64,000 nt of DNA from contig AP014719.1 in assembly GCA_001549895.1 (NCBI GenBank), positions 3,658,001 through 3,722,000 on the forward strand. The letters are read 5' to 3'. The translations under genes were made by a program, and so were the position numbers. Below the pieces are notes generated by a model. The model saw only the letters and a program-made list of their open reading frames with translations, was not told where the DNA came from and searched no databases. The DNA comes from Arthrobacter sp. Hiyo8. GTDB lineage: Bacteria > Actinomycetota > Actinomycetes > Actinomycetales > Micrococcaceae. Position 1 is the stretch's first letter, and each line of letters opens with the position of its first letter. Below, piece by piece: positions 1 to 10,389 of this stretch.

Positions 1-201
1 CTGGGCCTCGGCGCTCAACCTCCGACGGCCGAATGGGGAGAAATGATCACCGATGGCCAGCAATTCTTCCTGACGGGTCAATGGTGGATCGCGGGCTTCC
101 CTGGCCTGGGCCTGCTCCTTGCCGTCAGCCTGACCACCATGATCGCGGACAGGGCCCGGGAAGTCCTGGATCCACGCGGCGAATTCATCCAGGCGAAATG
201 A
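1..201 (+). CDS. ABC transporter permease, C-terminal fragment (DppC/OppC-like)
   Basis: The window opens inside this gene, so only the last 66 codons are seen, read in frame 1 to a TGA at 199-201. The protein tail has a hydrophobic membrane segment followed by a short charged cytoplasmic end containing ADRAREVLDPR. The D-P-R segment near the C-terminus is typical of DppC/OppC permeases of the binding-protein-dependent dipeptide/nickel family. The following gene is the partner DppB-like permease, starting 11 nt downstream, which supports the assignment. The substrate cannot be told from this piece. Confidence 0.75.
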   Translation: MGLGAQPPTAEWGEMITDGQQFFLTGQWWIAGFPGLGLLLAVSLTTMIADRAREVLDPRGEFIQAK

Positions 202-211
202 GGCTTTTTCG

Positions 212-1226
212 ATGATTAGCACCATTTTCAAACGGCTCGGCATAGCACTGGCCACGGTCTTCGGGGCTTCGATCTTCGCCTTCATCCTCCTCCGCAAGGT
301 TCCCGGTGACCCGGCCCGGGCCATTGCCGGCGATGCGGCCACCGACGACGCCATCGCGGCGCTGCGGAAGTCCATGGGACTGGATGACAACCTCTTCGTT
401 CAGTACGGGAACTACATGGGCTCGCTCCTCCGCGGTGACTTCGGCTTCTCTTACAGCACCGGCAACAGCGTCGGTAGCCTCCTTGCCCAACGGCTGCCGG
501 CGACGATCGAACTGGGGCTGCTGTCAGTAGTCATTGCCATTGTGGCGGCGGTCCTCGCCGCGAGCATCGCTGTCTACTCACGACGCCGCTGGCCGGACCG
601 GTTTCTTCGCATCGCTTCCTCCCTGGCCATGGGATCGCCACCCTTCTGGATCGCCCTCCTTGCCTTGCTGGTTCTCTCGATCCAGCTCGGGATATTCCCG
701 GGTCCTGAAGGCCGGCTGTCACCCGGGATGCTCCGTCCGCCGAACGTCACCGGCATGTTTACGGTGGACGCCCTGCTTGCGGGACAGTGGGGGACTTTCG
801 CCAATGCGAGCTGGCACCTGATCCTGCCCGCAACGATTATCGCCTTGGGTCCGTTCGCCTTCCTCAGCCGGCTGTACCGGAACCAGCTTCGTGGCACGCT
901 GCGGGAAACCTTCGTCACAGTCGCCCAGAGCCATGGCCTCCGCAGGTTCCGGTCTACTCGCGCCACGTGGCCCGCACGGGCTGTTGGCACTGTTACCGGC
1001 TGCTTCGCTGTTGTTCGCCGATCTCCTGGCTGGAAGCCTGCTGGTCGAGAAAGTTTTCGGATGGCCGGGCATAGGTTCCATGACCGCCGACGCCATCATC
1101 CAGAAGGACTTTGCCGTGGTCCAGGCGGTACTCCTTTTGGCCGCCATCCTCTACGTGGTAGTCAGCCTCGTCTCGGACCTCATCATGACCGCGGCAGATC
1201 CCCGCACCCGAGTAGGAGCCCGCTAA
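212..1226 (+). CDS. ABC transporter permease, DppB/OppB-like (two frameshifts)
   Basis: Inner-membrane permease subunit of a dipeptide/oligopeptide-type importer. The N-terminal half shows the family opening (one membrane helix, then a V-P-G-D-P-A motif near residue 30). The C-terminal part has the conserved V-E-x-V-F-G-W-P-G-I-G segment. The frame shifts twice, near 951 (CCGG for CCGGG) and near 979 (GGGCTG for GGGCCTG). Adding one base at each restores a protein of about 338 aa, the usual family length. The stop overlaps the start of the next ATPase gene (TAATG), so the genes are translationally coupled. Without repair the first frame runs on into the ATPase as a false 640-codon fusion. Confidence 0.85.
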
Positions 1227-2279
1227 TGTCGCACACCAACGCACTTCCCTTTCCTTCCCGAAGCATTGCCAGCGACGGGATCCCGGGCCAGGCGCCCGTC
1301 CTGAGCGTCAAAGGACTAACAACCAATTTCGACACTTCCTCGGGAACCGTCCACGCGGTGCGGGACGTGTCCTTCGACCTCTACAAACGGCAGCGATTGG
1401 CGATCGTCGGCGAATCGGGTTCCGGGAAATCCGCCCTCGCCATGTCCCTCGTAGGGCTCGTTCCGCCACCGGGCCGCATTGTGGGCGGCAGCGTCAAGCT
1501 CCACGGGACAGAGCTCGTGGGCCTTGACGACGCCGGGATCTCCAAGATCCGGGGGCGGGACATCGGCCTGGTATTCCAGGACCCGATGGCTGCCCTGGAT
1601 CCCCTCAAGACCATTGGAACCCAGTTCGTGGAGACCATCCGGGTGCACCAGGACGTGTCAGTCAAGGTGGCCCGGCGGATGGCCTGCGAACTCCTTGCCG
1701 AGGTGGGCGTCAACGATCCGGAACGGAGGATCGCAGACTACCCCCACCAGTACTCCGGGGGGATGAGGCAGCGCGTGCTCATCGCCATGGCCATCGCCAA
1801 CGATCCCGCCGTGGTCATCGCCGACGAACCGACGACGGCCTTGGACGTCACCACGCAGGCGCAAGTCCTCGACCTCCTGGCCAAAATCTGCGACGAACGC
1901 GGCAACGCGCTGGTGATGATCACCCACAACCTGGGGATCGTGGAAGAACTCTGCGACAGCGTCAACGTCATGTACGCGGGACGGTTCGTCGAATCCAGCA
2001 GCACCCGGTCACTTTTCGGCACGCCGGCCCACCCGTACTCGAAAGCGTTGCTGGACTGCGTCATCGACCCCGCTACGGCCAAGCGCGGCGCGTTGCCGGC
2101 CATCCCGGCTCGCCCCGGACCTTTCGGTCGATGAGCCCGGATGCCCGTTTGTGTCCCGATGCCCGATCGGCCGGGACGAACTACGGTGCGCAACGGAACG
2201 ACCCGAGTCGCGCACCTTGGCGGGCGGCGCCGTCGTCCGCTGCCACTTCGCGAGCGATACCCCAGGAGATGCAGCATGA
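1226..2279 (+). CDS. ABC transporter ATP-binding protein, DppD/OppD-like (frameshifted tail)
   Basis: First nucleotide-binding subunit of the importer. Walker A GESGSGKS lies near residue 62, the signature is YSGGMRQRV, Walker B is VVIADEPTTALD and the switch histidine is in ITHNLG. The open frame ends early at 2134. Adding one base in each of two runs near 2112-2122 (CCGG and CCCC) gives the normal OppD tail: a P-G-S-P-P-D-L segment, then the cysteine-containing C-P-F and R-C-P motif region and a stop at 2277-2279. Repaired length is about 351 aa. The stop overlaps the next ATG by 4 nt (ATGA). ATG at 1226 overlaps the permease stop. Confidence 0.87.
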
Positions 2280-3124
2280 GCAACGCAGCCACAGCCCCGC
2301 TCTTGCGGGTGGCGAACCTCAACAAGTCCTACGGCAGGGGTGTCGGTTCCAGGAACAGGACCCAGATCCTGCGGGATGTCTCCTTCGAACTACGACGCGG
2401 AGAAACACTGGGGCTCGTGGGGGAATCGGGCAGCGGCAAGTCCACCACGGCTGCGTGCGTCATGGGCCTGACCGCGGTGGATAGCGGACTCATCGAGTTC
2501 GACGGCGTGGACCTCACCTCCTTGTCGAAGCCGGAGATGCGGCGGATGCGCAAACGCATCCAGATGGTGTTCCAGGATCCCAACGGATCACTCGACCCGC
2601 GCTTCACGGTTGCCGACCTCGTGGAAGAGCCGCTGGTCATCCACGGAGTCTCGGACTCGGCGGAGCGCTCGCGCCGGGTCGAGGAAGTGCTTGACCGCGT
2701 CGGGATCACCCTTAAGCAGGCAAAGCGCTATCCGTTCGCGTTTTCCGGCGGTCAACGCCAGCGGATTGCGATTGCACGGGCACTGGTCCTCAATCCGGAC
2801 CTCGTAGTACTCGACGAACCGGTGAGCGCGCTGGACGTCTCGATCCAGGCCCAGGTCCTCAATCTCCTGAGCGATCTCCAGGACGAGTTGGGGTTGACCT
2901 ACTTGTTCATCGTCCATGACTTGGCCGTGGCGCGGCTCATGAGCCATCACATCGCCGTCATGAACTCGGGACAGATCGTGGAAGCCGGAACCTCAGAGGA
3001 CGTTTTCGACAACACCACCCACCCCTATACCCGTGCGCTGCTGGACGCGGTCCGGGCGCTCGCCGTCGGCCAAGGCCCTTGCGGCGGCCGGTACGGCCGT
3101 AGCCGTGGAAGGAAAGTGAAATGA
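2276..3124 (+). CDS. ABC transporter ATP-binding protein, DppF/OppF-like
   Basis: Second ATPase of the importer. It has Walker A (GESGSGKST), the F-S-G-G-Q-R-Q-R-I signature, Walker B (V-V-L-D-E-P-V-S-A-L-D) and the H-loop (IVHDLAVA). ATG overlaps the dppD-like stop. As written the frame ends at 3122-3124, overlapping the receptor gene. Near 3050 the sequence after LLDAV reads GTCCGG. One added C would give the family's usual L-L-D-A-V-P-G and a stop at 3100-3102, so the last about 15 residues may be a frameshift product. The D/F pair indicates a heterodimeric ATPase. Confidence 0.87.
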   Translation: MSNAATAPLLRVANLNKSYGRGVGSRNRTQILRDVSFELRRGETLGLVGESGSGKSTTAACVMGLTAVDSGLIEFDGVDLTSLSKPEMRRMRKRIQMVFQDPNGSLDPRFTVADLVEEPLVIHGVSDSAERSRRVEEVLDRVGITLKQAKRYPFAFSGGQRQRIAIARALVLNPDLVVLDEPVSALDVSIQAQVLNLLSDLQDELGLTYLFIVHDLAVARLMSHHIAVMNSGQIVEAGTSEDVFDNTTHPYTRALLDAVRALAVGQGPCGGRYGRSRGRKVK

Positions 3125-4733
3125 GGACCTTGCCCTCCCTGCGTAGCCTGACGAAGAGGACGACGGCGTTCCTCGCCGCCGCGGGCCTGCTCGCCCTGGC
3201 GGGCTGTGCCAGCCCGGCTGCTTCGTCGGCCCCGAGCAGCCGGCCCTTCACCGTGAATTGGCCACGACGCTGACCAACATTGATCCTGCATTCGTGTGCG
3301 CCGGAAATGAGAACAGCTTCGCCAGCAACTTTTACGCCCGTCTCGTCAAGCTCGACGAGGATCAACAGCCCGACGGAACGCTCGTGGCCAACACGGACCC
3401 TGCCCGGGTCAAAGGGGACTTGGCCACGTCCTGGACGGTTTCCCCCGACGGGAAGGCCTACACCTTCTCCTTGCATCCGGGGCCAAGTTCGCCAACGGCA
3501 ACCCTTTGGATGCCGAGGCCGTCCGGTACTCGATCATGCGGAACCTCACCATCGGTGGCTGCGGATCCCTCGGCCTGCAAATCGGCCTGACGGACCCGCC
3601 CCTGATCAGCAGCGTCGTCGTAGTGGACGCCCAGACTGTCCGGCTCGAACTGTCACGTGCCTACCCCGCAATCCTGGTGACGTTGGCGCAGAGCCGCGGA
3701 TCGATCTATGACCCGAAAGTCATCAAGGACCACGGCGAGGACAAGAAGGGCGTGCCCAATCAGTGGTTGGCCGCGCATACCGCCAGCAGCAGCGGCCCTA
3801 TGTCCTGGACGAGTACGTGGCCAACAACTACGCGGTGCTCAAGCGCAATCCCCACTATTACGGCCAGGCCGCCAAGGAACCGGTGGTCCGCGTCAACTTC
3901 ATCACCTCGATCCCACCCTGATGCTGCAGGCACGCCGGGGCGAGCGGATGTGACCCTGGGGCTGCCACCATACGTGGTTCACGAACTAAGCCAGAACGAC
4001 TGCTGCACGGTCACCGCGGCCCCGCTTTTGCCCCAGTCACGGTGTCCTTCGACAATTCCTCCGGCGTGACCTCGAATCCGAAATTGCGCGAAGCGCTGAC
4101 GTACGCGGTGCCCTATGAGCAGATCAAGGCCAGCGTGGCTTACGGATACGCGGACAGCTACTATGGCCCCTTCGTTCCAGGAACACCAGGATTCGACCCG
4201 CAACGCTCGGCCGCCCGCCCCTCGACAAGGACCGGGCACGGGCCTTGGTCAAGGAGTCCGGGCTGGTGAACCCCCAGATCGACCTCATGATCAACCCGAC
4301 ATCGCCTGGGGTCTCCACGCTTGCGACGATCCTGAAAGCCTCGTGGGAGGACATAGGCGTCACGGTCAACATCGATTCGCAGACGCCCACGGCCTTCGCC
4401 ACGAAGTTCAACACGGGCAAATACCAGTCTGCGCTGCTGTTCGAGAGCGCCGGCGCGGTGGCTGCCTACGAACTCCGCAAGAAGATGACCTGTGGCAGCA
4501 GCTTCAACAACCAACACATCTGCATCCCAGGGACACCTGACCTCATGAAGAAGCTGGACAACGCCCCGGATCTGCAGGCGCAGCAGCCGTACATCAACGC
4601 GCTGGTGGACGCGTGGCGGGCCAGCTCGCCCACCATCATCCTCTACCGTGCGCAATTCACGGCAGTCCTGGCCCACTCGGTGAAGGCCTTCGACTACGCC
4701 TCGTCAACCACTTTCTACAACTGGGGACGGTAG
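3121..4733 (+). CDS. ABC transporter substrate-binding lipoprotein, family 5 (multiple frameshifts)
   Basis: Extracellular receptor (DppA/OppA, SBP family 5). The N-terminus is a lipoprotein signal: charged start, hydrophobic stretch and a lipobox L-A-G-C about 30 residues in. Fragments in different frames follow each other in family order: T-N-I-D-P-A-F near the start, D-P-A-R-V-K-G-D-L-A-T-S-W, then K-L-R-E-A-L-T-Y-A-V in the middle and an F-D-Y-A-S tail. The reading frame steps back by one at least seven times. Adding seven bases makes the span 540 codons (539 aa), a normal size. The RBS GGAAGGAAAG precedes the ATG. The broken state is most likely sequence error. Confidence 0.82.
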
Positions 4734-4816
4734 GGGCGACCTCCCTGGATACCGCCGGGCTCCGGAGAGCACCCGCGGCGGACAAGACAAGATGAAGAAC
4801 TAGCTAAGGACGCGAA

Positions 4817-5854
4817 ATGCGAATTGGTGTCGATGGAAGCAAAATTCCCCACGAAGCGGACGACTCGGCGATCCGTATTCTCGAACGGGCGCACGGCATG
4901 GGGATGGAAGGAGTGTACTTCCGCAGCGTCATGGACGTCTCCCCAACCCTGGACCGCGGCTTGCTCGCACAGGTCCGGGACTGCGCGGATTCACTCAACC
5001 TCTACCTCCAAATGGGCCTCGCGAAGGTCAACCCGTACGCGACGGCTGAAGCTCCGCACGTCCGCAGGCTCGGCGATGGCGACTACACGCGCGGCATGAT
5101 CAAGATGATCGAGGCGCGCATGAAGCCGCAGGCGTGACGGACTTGTGGGTGGCGTGTGCCAACTACCAGCGCGGCATGCCGGGCTACTACGTTTTCGACC
5201 GCTTCCGGACAGACGCGCCGTGGGCCGACCAGCTCGTGGCGATCGAGAAGTTCCTGCGGCTCCTTGCCCCGGTGGCCCGGGACCACGGCGTGCACATGAA
5301 CATCGAGACCCACGAAGAGATCACGAGCTATGAAATCGTCCGCCTGGTGGAAGCCGTGGGCCGGATGTCCTCGGGGTCACCTTCGACACCGCCAACGTGG
5401 TGGTGCGAGGGGAAGACCCTGTGGCTGCTGCGCGTCGCGTTGCACCGTACACCCGGGCCACGCACTTGCGGGATTTTGTCCTCGGTGAACAGGACGGCGT
5501 CTTTGGCAGGGTCTTCGCGCCGATCGGCCAGGGCTCGATCGATTGGGACGCGGTGCTCGGCATCCTGCACGCCGAGAACCGGACCTGCCGCTCTCGATCG
5601 AGAACGCAGGTCCCACCCTGCATTTGCCGATCGGCCTCGACGATCCTGAATGGATTGCCATGCACCCTGACCTTGATCAGGACGAGGTGGCCAGCATCCG
5701 GGGCATGGCTGCCGAGTACGCGGAACGGACGGAAAGGGGCGAGGCGCCGCGGATCAGCGACTTGCGCGCGGCAACTTACGACGGTGCGCACTTCATCGAC
5801 GTCTCGGCGAAATCCCTGAGGGACGCACTGTCCCGGATCGGAGCCGCGGTGTAG
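4817..5854 (+). CDS. Sugar phosphate isomerase/epimerase-like TIM barrel (three frameshifts)
   Basis: Xylose-isomerase-like TIM-barrel protein (AP-endonuclease family 2 fold). Recognisable metal-site strands appear in order: N-I-E-T-H-E-E-I, T-F-D-T-A-N-V, T-H-L-R-D-F and S-I-E-N-A-G, supplying Glu, Asp, His and Glu ligands. Frame steps occur near 5120, 5370 and 5590. With three added bases the protein is about 346 aa. The start ATG at 4817 follows AAGGACGC. It sits 83 nt after the receptor gene in the same direction, so the importer may carry a sugar, inositol-like or opine-type compound and not peptides. Substrate and reaction are not determined. Confidence 0.75.
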
Positions 5855-5962
5855 GCACGACTGCGCTGTCCCCACCCAACTGCCTCGCAGTTGTTGTCGT
5901 TTAGACGCTTCAGAATGACATTAACTGCCAGTCAGTTGGGCGGGGAGGAGCAGAATAGGCCC

Positions 5963-6909
5963 ATGACTTCCAAGATCACTGATGTGCCGGGAATCCGGGT
6001 GGGACATGTCCAGCGGATCGGCGACGGCTGGCTCAGCGGGGTGACCGTTGTCCTTCCGCCGCCCGGGACTGTGGGTTCCGTGGATGTGCGCGGCGGCGGG
6101 CCGGGCACGCACGAGACGGACGCCCTCGATCCCACCACCCTGGTGCCCACGGTCGACGCGGTCGTGCTCACCGGCGGTAGCGCCTTCGGTTTGGTCACGG
6201 CCCACGGTGCCCAGCGATGGTGCGAAGAACAAAGACGCGGCTTCGCAGTGCCGGGGGGAGTGGTACCGATCGTTCCGGCCGCCGCGATCTTCGACCTGGG
6301 TCGCGGCGGTGACTTCGCCGCCCGCCCCGACGAAGCCATGGGATACGAAGCGGCAGGCGCGGCTGCGGCTTCAAGCGAGCACGCCGACGTCGGGCGCGGA
6401 AACGTCGGTGCCGGCACCGGTGCCGTGATCGGCCGCGGCGCGTTCAAGGGGGGAGTGGGCACCTCGTCCATCACCCTGGACAGCGGCGTGGTGGTGGGTG
6501 CGCTCGCAGTGGTCAACGCGCTCGGGCTGCCTTTCGGCATATCGTCCCCGCAGGCGGAAGCCGGCACCTCCGAACCGGGGCCCCGGCACTGAACACCACG
6601 CTCGTCGTCGTCGCCACCAACGCCGTCCTCGACCCGGCAGAATGCAAGCGCACCGCAAGTGCCGCGCACGCCGGCCTCGCCCGCGCGTTGAGTCCTTCCC
6701 ATACCCTCGCCGACGGCGACACCGTGTTCGCGCTGGCGACCGGCGCCGTCGTGCTTGACCGCAGTTCGGAACAAGCGCGGCAAGTCTCGCTCATCACCCT
6801 GCAAAGCGCCGCCGCCGACGCCGTCCGCCTGGCTGTCCTCGACGGTGTCGCGGCCGCGGAATCAATCACGACGGTGGCAGGCACCTACCCTGCCTACGGC
6901 GCGGTTTAG
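5963..6909 (+). CDS. P1/DmpA family (S58) N-terminal-nucleophile peptidase (one frameshift)
   Basis: L-aminopeptidase/D-esterase (DmpA) or P1-type peptidase. The start has the family motif K-I-T-D-V-P-G-I-R-V-G-H, followed by V-L-T-G-G-S-A-F-G-L and the glycine-rich G-R-G-N-V-G-A-G-T-G. Near 6590 the frame breaks in a CCCC run. Adding a C gives N-T-T-L-V-V-V-A-T-N-A, the segment that in this family holds the self-cleavage site and nucleophile. Repaired length is 315 aa. ATG 5963 follows GGGAGGAG. These enzymes process themselves into two chains. The physiological substrate is unknown. Confidence 0.85.
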
Positions 6910-6981
6910 CGGGATCCAAGGGGGTTCCGCGGCCAGGGGAAGCGTGACACCGTGCCGGTGTCTGCGCTAGCATGGGCGGAT

Positions 6982-7010
6982 TTAACTTTCGAGCCGTCTT
7001 GGCGTAGAGT
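6982..7010 (+). promoter_or_regulatory. Candidate promoter upstream of infA
   Basis: TTAACT (6982-6987), a 17-nt spacer, then TAGAGT (7005-7010). This matches the actinobacterial vegetative sigma pattern and implies a leader of about 150 nt before infA. It is supported by sequence pattern only. Confidence 0.4.
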
Positions 7011-7166
7011 TGTCTGTTGGTTGTCTGCACAGCCACGCCCATTTAACAGGTCGCGAGTCCTGCTTCGTGGAGTGGCAGGGGCCGGACGGTCAAACAAACA
7101 AAAAACGTCCGCAGATTTTCCGGTGCCTAACCGGAGGGCTGCGGCAAACAACAGTTAGCGGAGGAT

Positions 7167-7388
7167 ATGGCCAAGAAGGACGGGGTCATTGAGATCGAGG
7201 GCGTTGTGACTGAGGCGCTGCCCAATGCGATGTTTCGCGTTGAGCTCACCAACAAGCACATCGTTCTTGCACATATCTCGGGGAAGATGCGACAGCACTA
7301 CATCAGGATTCTCCCTGAGGACCGCGTAGTGGTGGAGCTAAGCCCTTACGACCTCACACGTGGTCGCATCGTCTACCGCTACAAGTAA
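7167..7388 (+). CDS. infA: Translation initiation factor IF-1
   Basis: Complete 73-aa S1/OB-fold protein that occupies the ribosomal A site during initiation. The sequence has the full IF-1 pattern from [12 protein letters not shown] through F-R-V-E-L and H-I-S-G-K-M-R to [11 protein letters not shown] 7167 is preceded by AGCGGAGG. It heads the infA-rpmJ-rpsM-rpsK-rpoA-rplQ group, the usual order in Actinobacteria. No frameshift is present. Confidence 0.98.
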   Translation: MAKKDGVIEIEGVVTEALPNAMFRVELTNKHIVLAHISGKMRQHYIRILPEDRVVVELSPYDLTRGRIVYRYK

Positions 7389-7463
7389 TTGCTGGGCGGC
7401 AGCCTTGGGAAACCCGGGTAGTTGCCGCTCCAGCCGACCAACTGCAACACGCAAAGGAACGCC

Positions 7464-7577
7464 ATGAAGGTCAAGCCGAGCGTTAAGCAGATCTGCGACA
7501 AGTGCAAAGTGATCCGCCGTAATGGCCGGGTCATGGTGATCTGCGAGAACCCGCGCCACAAGCAGCGCCAGGGCTAA
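7464..7577 (+). CDS. rpmJ: 50S ribosomal protein L36, zinc-ribbon form
   Basis: A 37-aa protein reading [16 protein letters not shown] and ending PRHKQRQG. Cysteines at C-x2-C and a downstream C-x4-H form the zinc ribbon of the standard (C+) bL36. It lies between infA and rpsM as in other high-GC Gram-positives. A cysteine-free paralogue is encoded at 54167, so this genome can swap L36 types. A good AAAGGAAC ribosome-binding site precedes the ATG. Confidence 0.97.
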   Translation: MKVKPSVKQICDKCKVIRRNGRVMVICENPRHKQRQG

Positions 7578-7768
7578 TTCCCCGCAAGGGAGCTAGCGCC
7601 CGCGAGGCAAACCTGGGTTGCTAACCCACGCAAGTAAATAAAGGCAGCACAAGCTGAATTGGGACGTATGGAGCCCGGACAGCTAACCCCCGGTCGGAGG
7701 CTGGGGCCGCACTGAAAGTGCGGGTGTACTGCCTACGACCTCCGGTTTATTCAAGGAGTACTGCCACT

Positions 7769-8145
7769 ATGGCTCGTCTCGCTGGCGTAGACATTCCCCG
7801 CGAAAAGCGGTTGGAAATTGCGCTTACTTACATCTACGGCGTGGGCAAGACCCGTGCACACGAAACCCTGGCTGCCACCGGCATCAGCGCTGACGTTCGC
7901 GTCAAGGACCTGACTGACGCCGAACTGGTTCAGCTGCGTGACTACATTGAAGGCAACTACAAGGTTGAGGGTGACCTTCGCCGCGAAGTAGCAGCAGATA
8001 TCCGCCGCAAGGTTGAAATCGGCAGCTACGAAGGCCTGCGTCACCGCAAGGGCCTGCCGTACGCGGTCAGCGTACGAAGACCAACGCTCGTACCCGCAAG
8101 GGCCCGAAGCGCACCGTCGCCGGCAAGAAGAAAGCCGGCCGCTAG
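7769..8145 (+). CDS. rpsM: 30S ribosomal protein S13 (one frameshift)
   Basis: Small-subunit head protein contacting tRNA and the subunit bridge. The N-terminus [14 protein letters not shown] and the helix-two-turn-helix region are intact to residue about 98. The frame then breaks at CTGCCGTACG near 8060. Adding one G restores the conserved [17 protein letters not shown] and the lysine-rich tail, with TAG at 8143-8145 (125 aa). Since S13 is essentially indispensable, the break is almost certainly a sequencing deletion. The RBS AAGGAG lies upstream of the ATG. Confidence 0.96.
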
Positions 8146-8190
8146 AAATAGCAGCTGACTTTCCCCCGATAACTTTCTGTAGGAGAAATA

Positions 8191-8592
8191 ATGCCCCCGA
8201 AGACTCGTGGCGCGGTTCGCAAGCCGCGTAAGAAGGACAAGAAGAATATCGCGCTTGGCCAGGCGCACATCAAGAGCACCTTTAACAACACCATCGTGTC
8301 CATCACGGACCCGAACGGTGCTGTAATCTCCTGGGCTTCCGCCGGTGAGGTTGGATTCAAGGGCTCCCGCAAGTCCACCCCGTTCGCCGCCCAGATGGCT
8401 GCCGAGGCTGCTGCAAAGCGCGCCCAGGAGCACGGTCTGCGCAAGGTTGACGTGTTCGTCAAGGGACCGGGATCCGGACGCGAGACCGCAATCCGTTCGC
8501 TGCAGGCCGCTGGCCTCGAGGTTGGCTCCATCCAGGACGTCACCCCCAGCGCCCACAACGGTTGCCGCCCGCCGAAGCGCCGCCGCGTCTAA
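8191..8592 (+). CDS. rpsK: 30S ribosomal protein S11
   Basis: Complete 133-aa protein of the 30S platform. It has [10 protein letters not shown], the [14 protein letters not shown] segment and the C-terminal [12 protein letters not shown], all diagnostic of S11. The RBS GTAGGAGAAATA precedes ATG 8191. It is followed by a very large hairpin before rpoA. Confidence 0.98.
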   Translation: MPPKTRGAVRKPRKKDKKNIALGQAHIKSTFNNTIVSITDPNGAVISWASAGEVGFKGSRKSTPFAAQMAAEAAAKRAQEHGLRKVDVFVKGPGSGRETAIRSLQAAGLEVGSIQDVTPSAHNGCRPPKRRRV

Positions 8593-8602
8593 TTGGATTC
8601 TT

Positions 8603-8667
8603 GGCCTTGCCGGCCGGGTCCGCCACGGAACAGCCTGACTGTTCCGTGGCGCCCGGCCGGCAAAGCC
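8603..8667. other. Very large hairpin between rpsK and rpoA
   Basis: Left arm 8603-8632 and right arm 8640-8667 pair over about 28 positions with one mismatch and a two-base bulge, around a 7-nt loop. The inner stem is CGCCACGGAACA against TGTTCCGTGGCG and the outer one GCCGGCCGGG against CCCGGCCGGC. No T-run follows. It could attenuate or process the operon transcript, or be a dispersed intergenic repeat. Confidence 0.85.
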
Positions 8668-8734
8668 GGAACCAAGCCGATTTCCACCACCTGTGTTGCG
8701 TCATATAGCGGATGCTCGCCGAAAGGAAACCTAA

Positions 8735-9743
8735 GTGCTTATTGCACAGCGCCCCACTCTGTCTGAAGAAGTAGTCTCCGAGAACCGCTCGCGTTTCATC
8801 ATTGAACCGCTGGAACCGGGCTTCGGTTACACCCTCGGAAACTCCCTCCGCCGTACCCTGCTCTCCTCCATCCCCGGTGCTGCTGTAACCAGCATCCGGA
8901 TCGATGGCGTGCTGCACGAGTTCACCACGGTTCCGGGTGTCAAGGAAGATGTCACTGAGATCATCCTGAACATCAAGAACCTCTCCGTGTCCTCCGAGCA
9001 CGATGAGCCGGTTGTTGCATACCTGCGCAAGCAGGGCCCGGAGTCGTCACGGCCGCGGACATCGCTCCGCCGGCCGGCGTCGAATTCCACAACCCGGATC
9101 TGCACATTGCCACGCTGAACTCGAAGGGCAAGTTCGAACTCGAACTGACCATCGAACGCGGCCGCGGCTACGTTTCGGCAGCTCAGAACAAGTCCGGCGA
9201 CTCCGAGATCGGCCGTATTCCGGTCGACTCGATCTACTCGCCGGTCTTGAAGGTTACCTTCCGCGTGGAAGCTACCCGTGTTGAGCAGCGCACTGACTTC
9301 GACAAGCTGATTGTCGACGTCGAGACCAAGCAGGCTATCGCCCGCGCGACGCCGTTGCTTCGGCAGGCACCACCCTGGTGGAACTGTTCGGTCTTGCACG
9401 TGAGCTGAACACCGCAGCTGAAGGTATCGAGATTGGCCCGTCGCCGACGGACGCTGCCCTGGCAGCCGACATGGCACTGCCGATCGAGGATCTGGACCTC
9501 ACCGTCCGTTCCTACAACTGCCTCAAGCGTGAGGGCATCCACACCGTGGGTGAACTCGTTGCCCGCTCCGAGGCTGACCTGATGGACATTCGTAACTTCG
9601 GTGCGAAGTCCATCGATGAGGTCAAGGCAAAGCTGGTTGAACTGGGTCTGTCCCTCAAGGATTCCCCTCCCGGTTTCGATCTTGCAGCCCGCGCCGCAGC
9701 CATCGAAGAGGACGACGCCGCGTTCAGCGACGACGAGCTCTAA
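8735..9743 (+). CDS. rpoA: DNA-directed RNA polymerase alpha subunit (two frameshifts)
   Basis: Assembly and regulatory-contact subunit of RNA polymerase. The N-terminal domain shows [24 protein letters not shown]. The C-terminal domain shows [16 protein letters not shown] and [10 protein letters not shown]. Breaks lie near 9042 (GGCCCGG) and near 9348 (GCCCGCGCG). One base added at each gives 336 aa. The start is GTG 8735 after GAAAGGAAAC. The gene is indispensable, so the shifts are read as errors. Confidence 0.97.
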
Positions 9744-9809
9744 CAAGCAGATCTTGGCCACCGAGTCCACGTTCGGACCCGGACGGCCTTCATTACAGGA
9801 GAAATTACT

Positions 9810-10370
9810 ATGCCTACCCCCACTAAGGGTCCGCGCCTCGGAGGCGGTCCGGCTCACGAGCGCCTGATGCTCGCGAACCTGGCAGCATCGCTGTTCGAGC
9901 ACAAGCGCATTACCACCACGGTCACCAAGGCCAAGCGCCTGAAGCCGTACGCAGAGCGCCTCGTGACCTTCGCCAAGCGCGGCGACCTGTCCTCCCGCCG
10001 TCGCGTACTCGGCCTGATCAGCGACAAGGGCATCGTCCACGAGCTGTTCACCGACATCGCCGGCGCCGTTGCCAACCGCGATGGTGGCTACACCCGTATC
10101 ACCAAGATCGGCAACCGCAAGGGCGACAACGCTCCCATGGCTGTCATCGAGCTGGTTCTTGAGCCGGTTTCCCCGAAGCAGGCTGTAGTTGCCGAGGCAA
10201 CTGCTGCTGCCAAGAAGGACGCCGAGAAGGCTGCTCCGGCCGCCGAAGAGACCGCTCCGGTTGCTGAGGAAGAGGTCGTTGAGACCGAAGCCGCAGAGAC
10301 CGAAGCCGACGCTCCTGAAGCTGAAGCTGCTGAAACCGAAGAGGCTCCGGCCGCTGAGGAAAAGAAGTAA
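9810..10370 (+). CDS. rplQ: 50S ribosomal protein L17 with long acidic tail
   Basis: Complete 186-aa protein. Residues 1 to about 118 are the L17 core ([18 protein letters not shown], then the L-E-P-V strand). Residues from about 125 on form a low-complexity Ala/Glu tail rich in A-A-E, E-T-E-A and E-A-P. Such acidic tails occur on L17 of related actinobacteria. The RBS CAGGAGAAATTACT precedes the ATG. It is the last gene of the ribosomal/alpha operon. Confidence 0.97.
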   Translation: MPTPTKGPRLGGGPAHERLMLANLAASLFEHKRITTTVTKAKRLKPYAERLVTFAKRGDLSSRRRVLGLISDKGIVHELFTDIAGAVANRDGGYTRITKIGNRKGDNAPMAVIELVLEPVSPKQAVVAEATAAAKKDAEKAAPAAEETAPVAEEEVVETEAAETEADAPEAEAAETEEAPAAEEKK

Positions 10371-10389
10371 TTCACTGAATTCTTCACAG

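Noticed and set aside
212..2134. A single 640-aa permease-ATPase fusion
   Set aside because: The middle part is out-of-frame translation. Two restored bases give a normal permease, and the ATPase has its own ATG at 1226.
7578..7768. A possible ribosomal-protein leader RNA before rpsM
   Set aside because: A short stem (CCGCACT with AGTGCGG) exists, but nothing matches a known S13/S4-type binding structure well enough to call.
7769..9743. Pseudogenes for rpsM, rpoA and other broken housekeeping genes
   Set aside because: Such genes cannot all be lost in a living cell. Every break is a one-base loss, mostly in a homopolymer.
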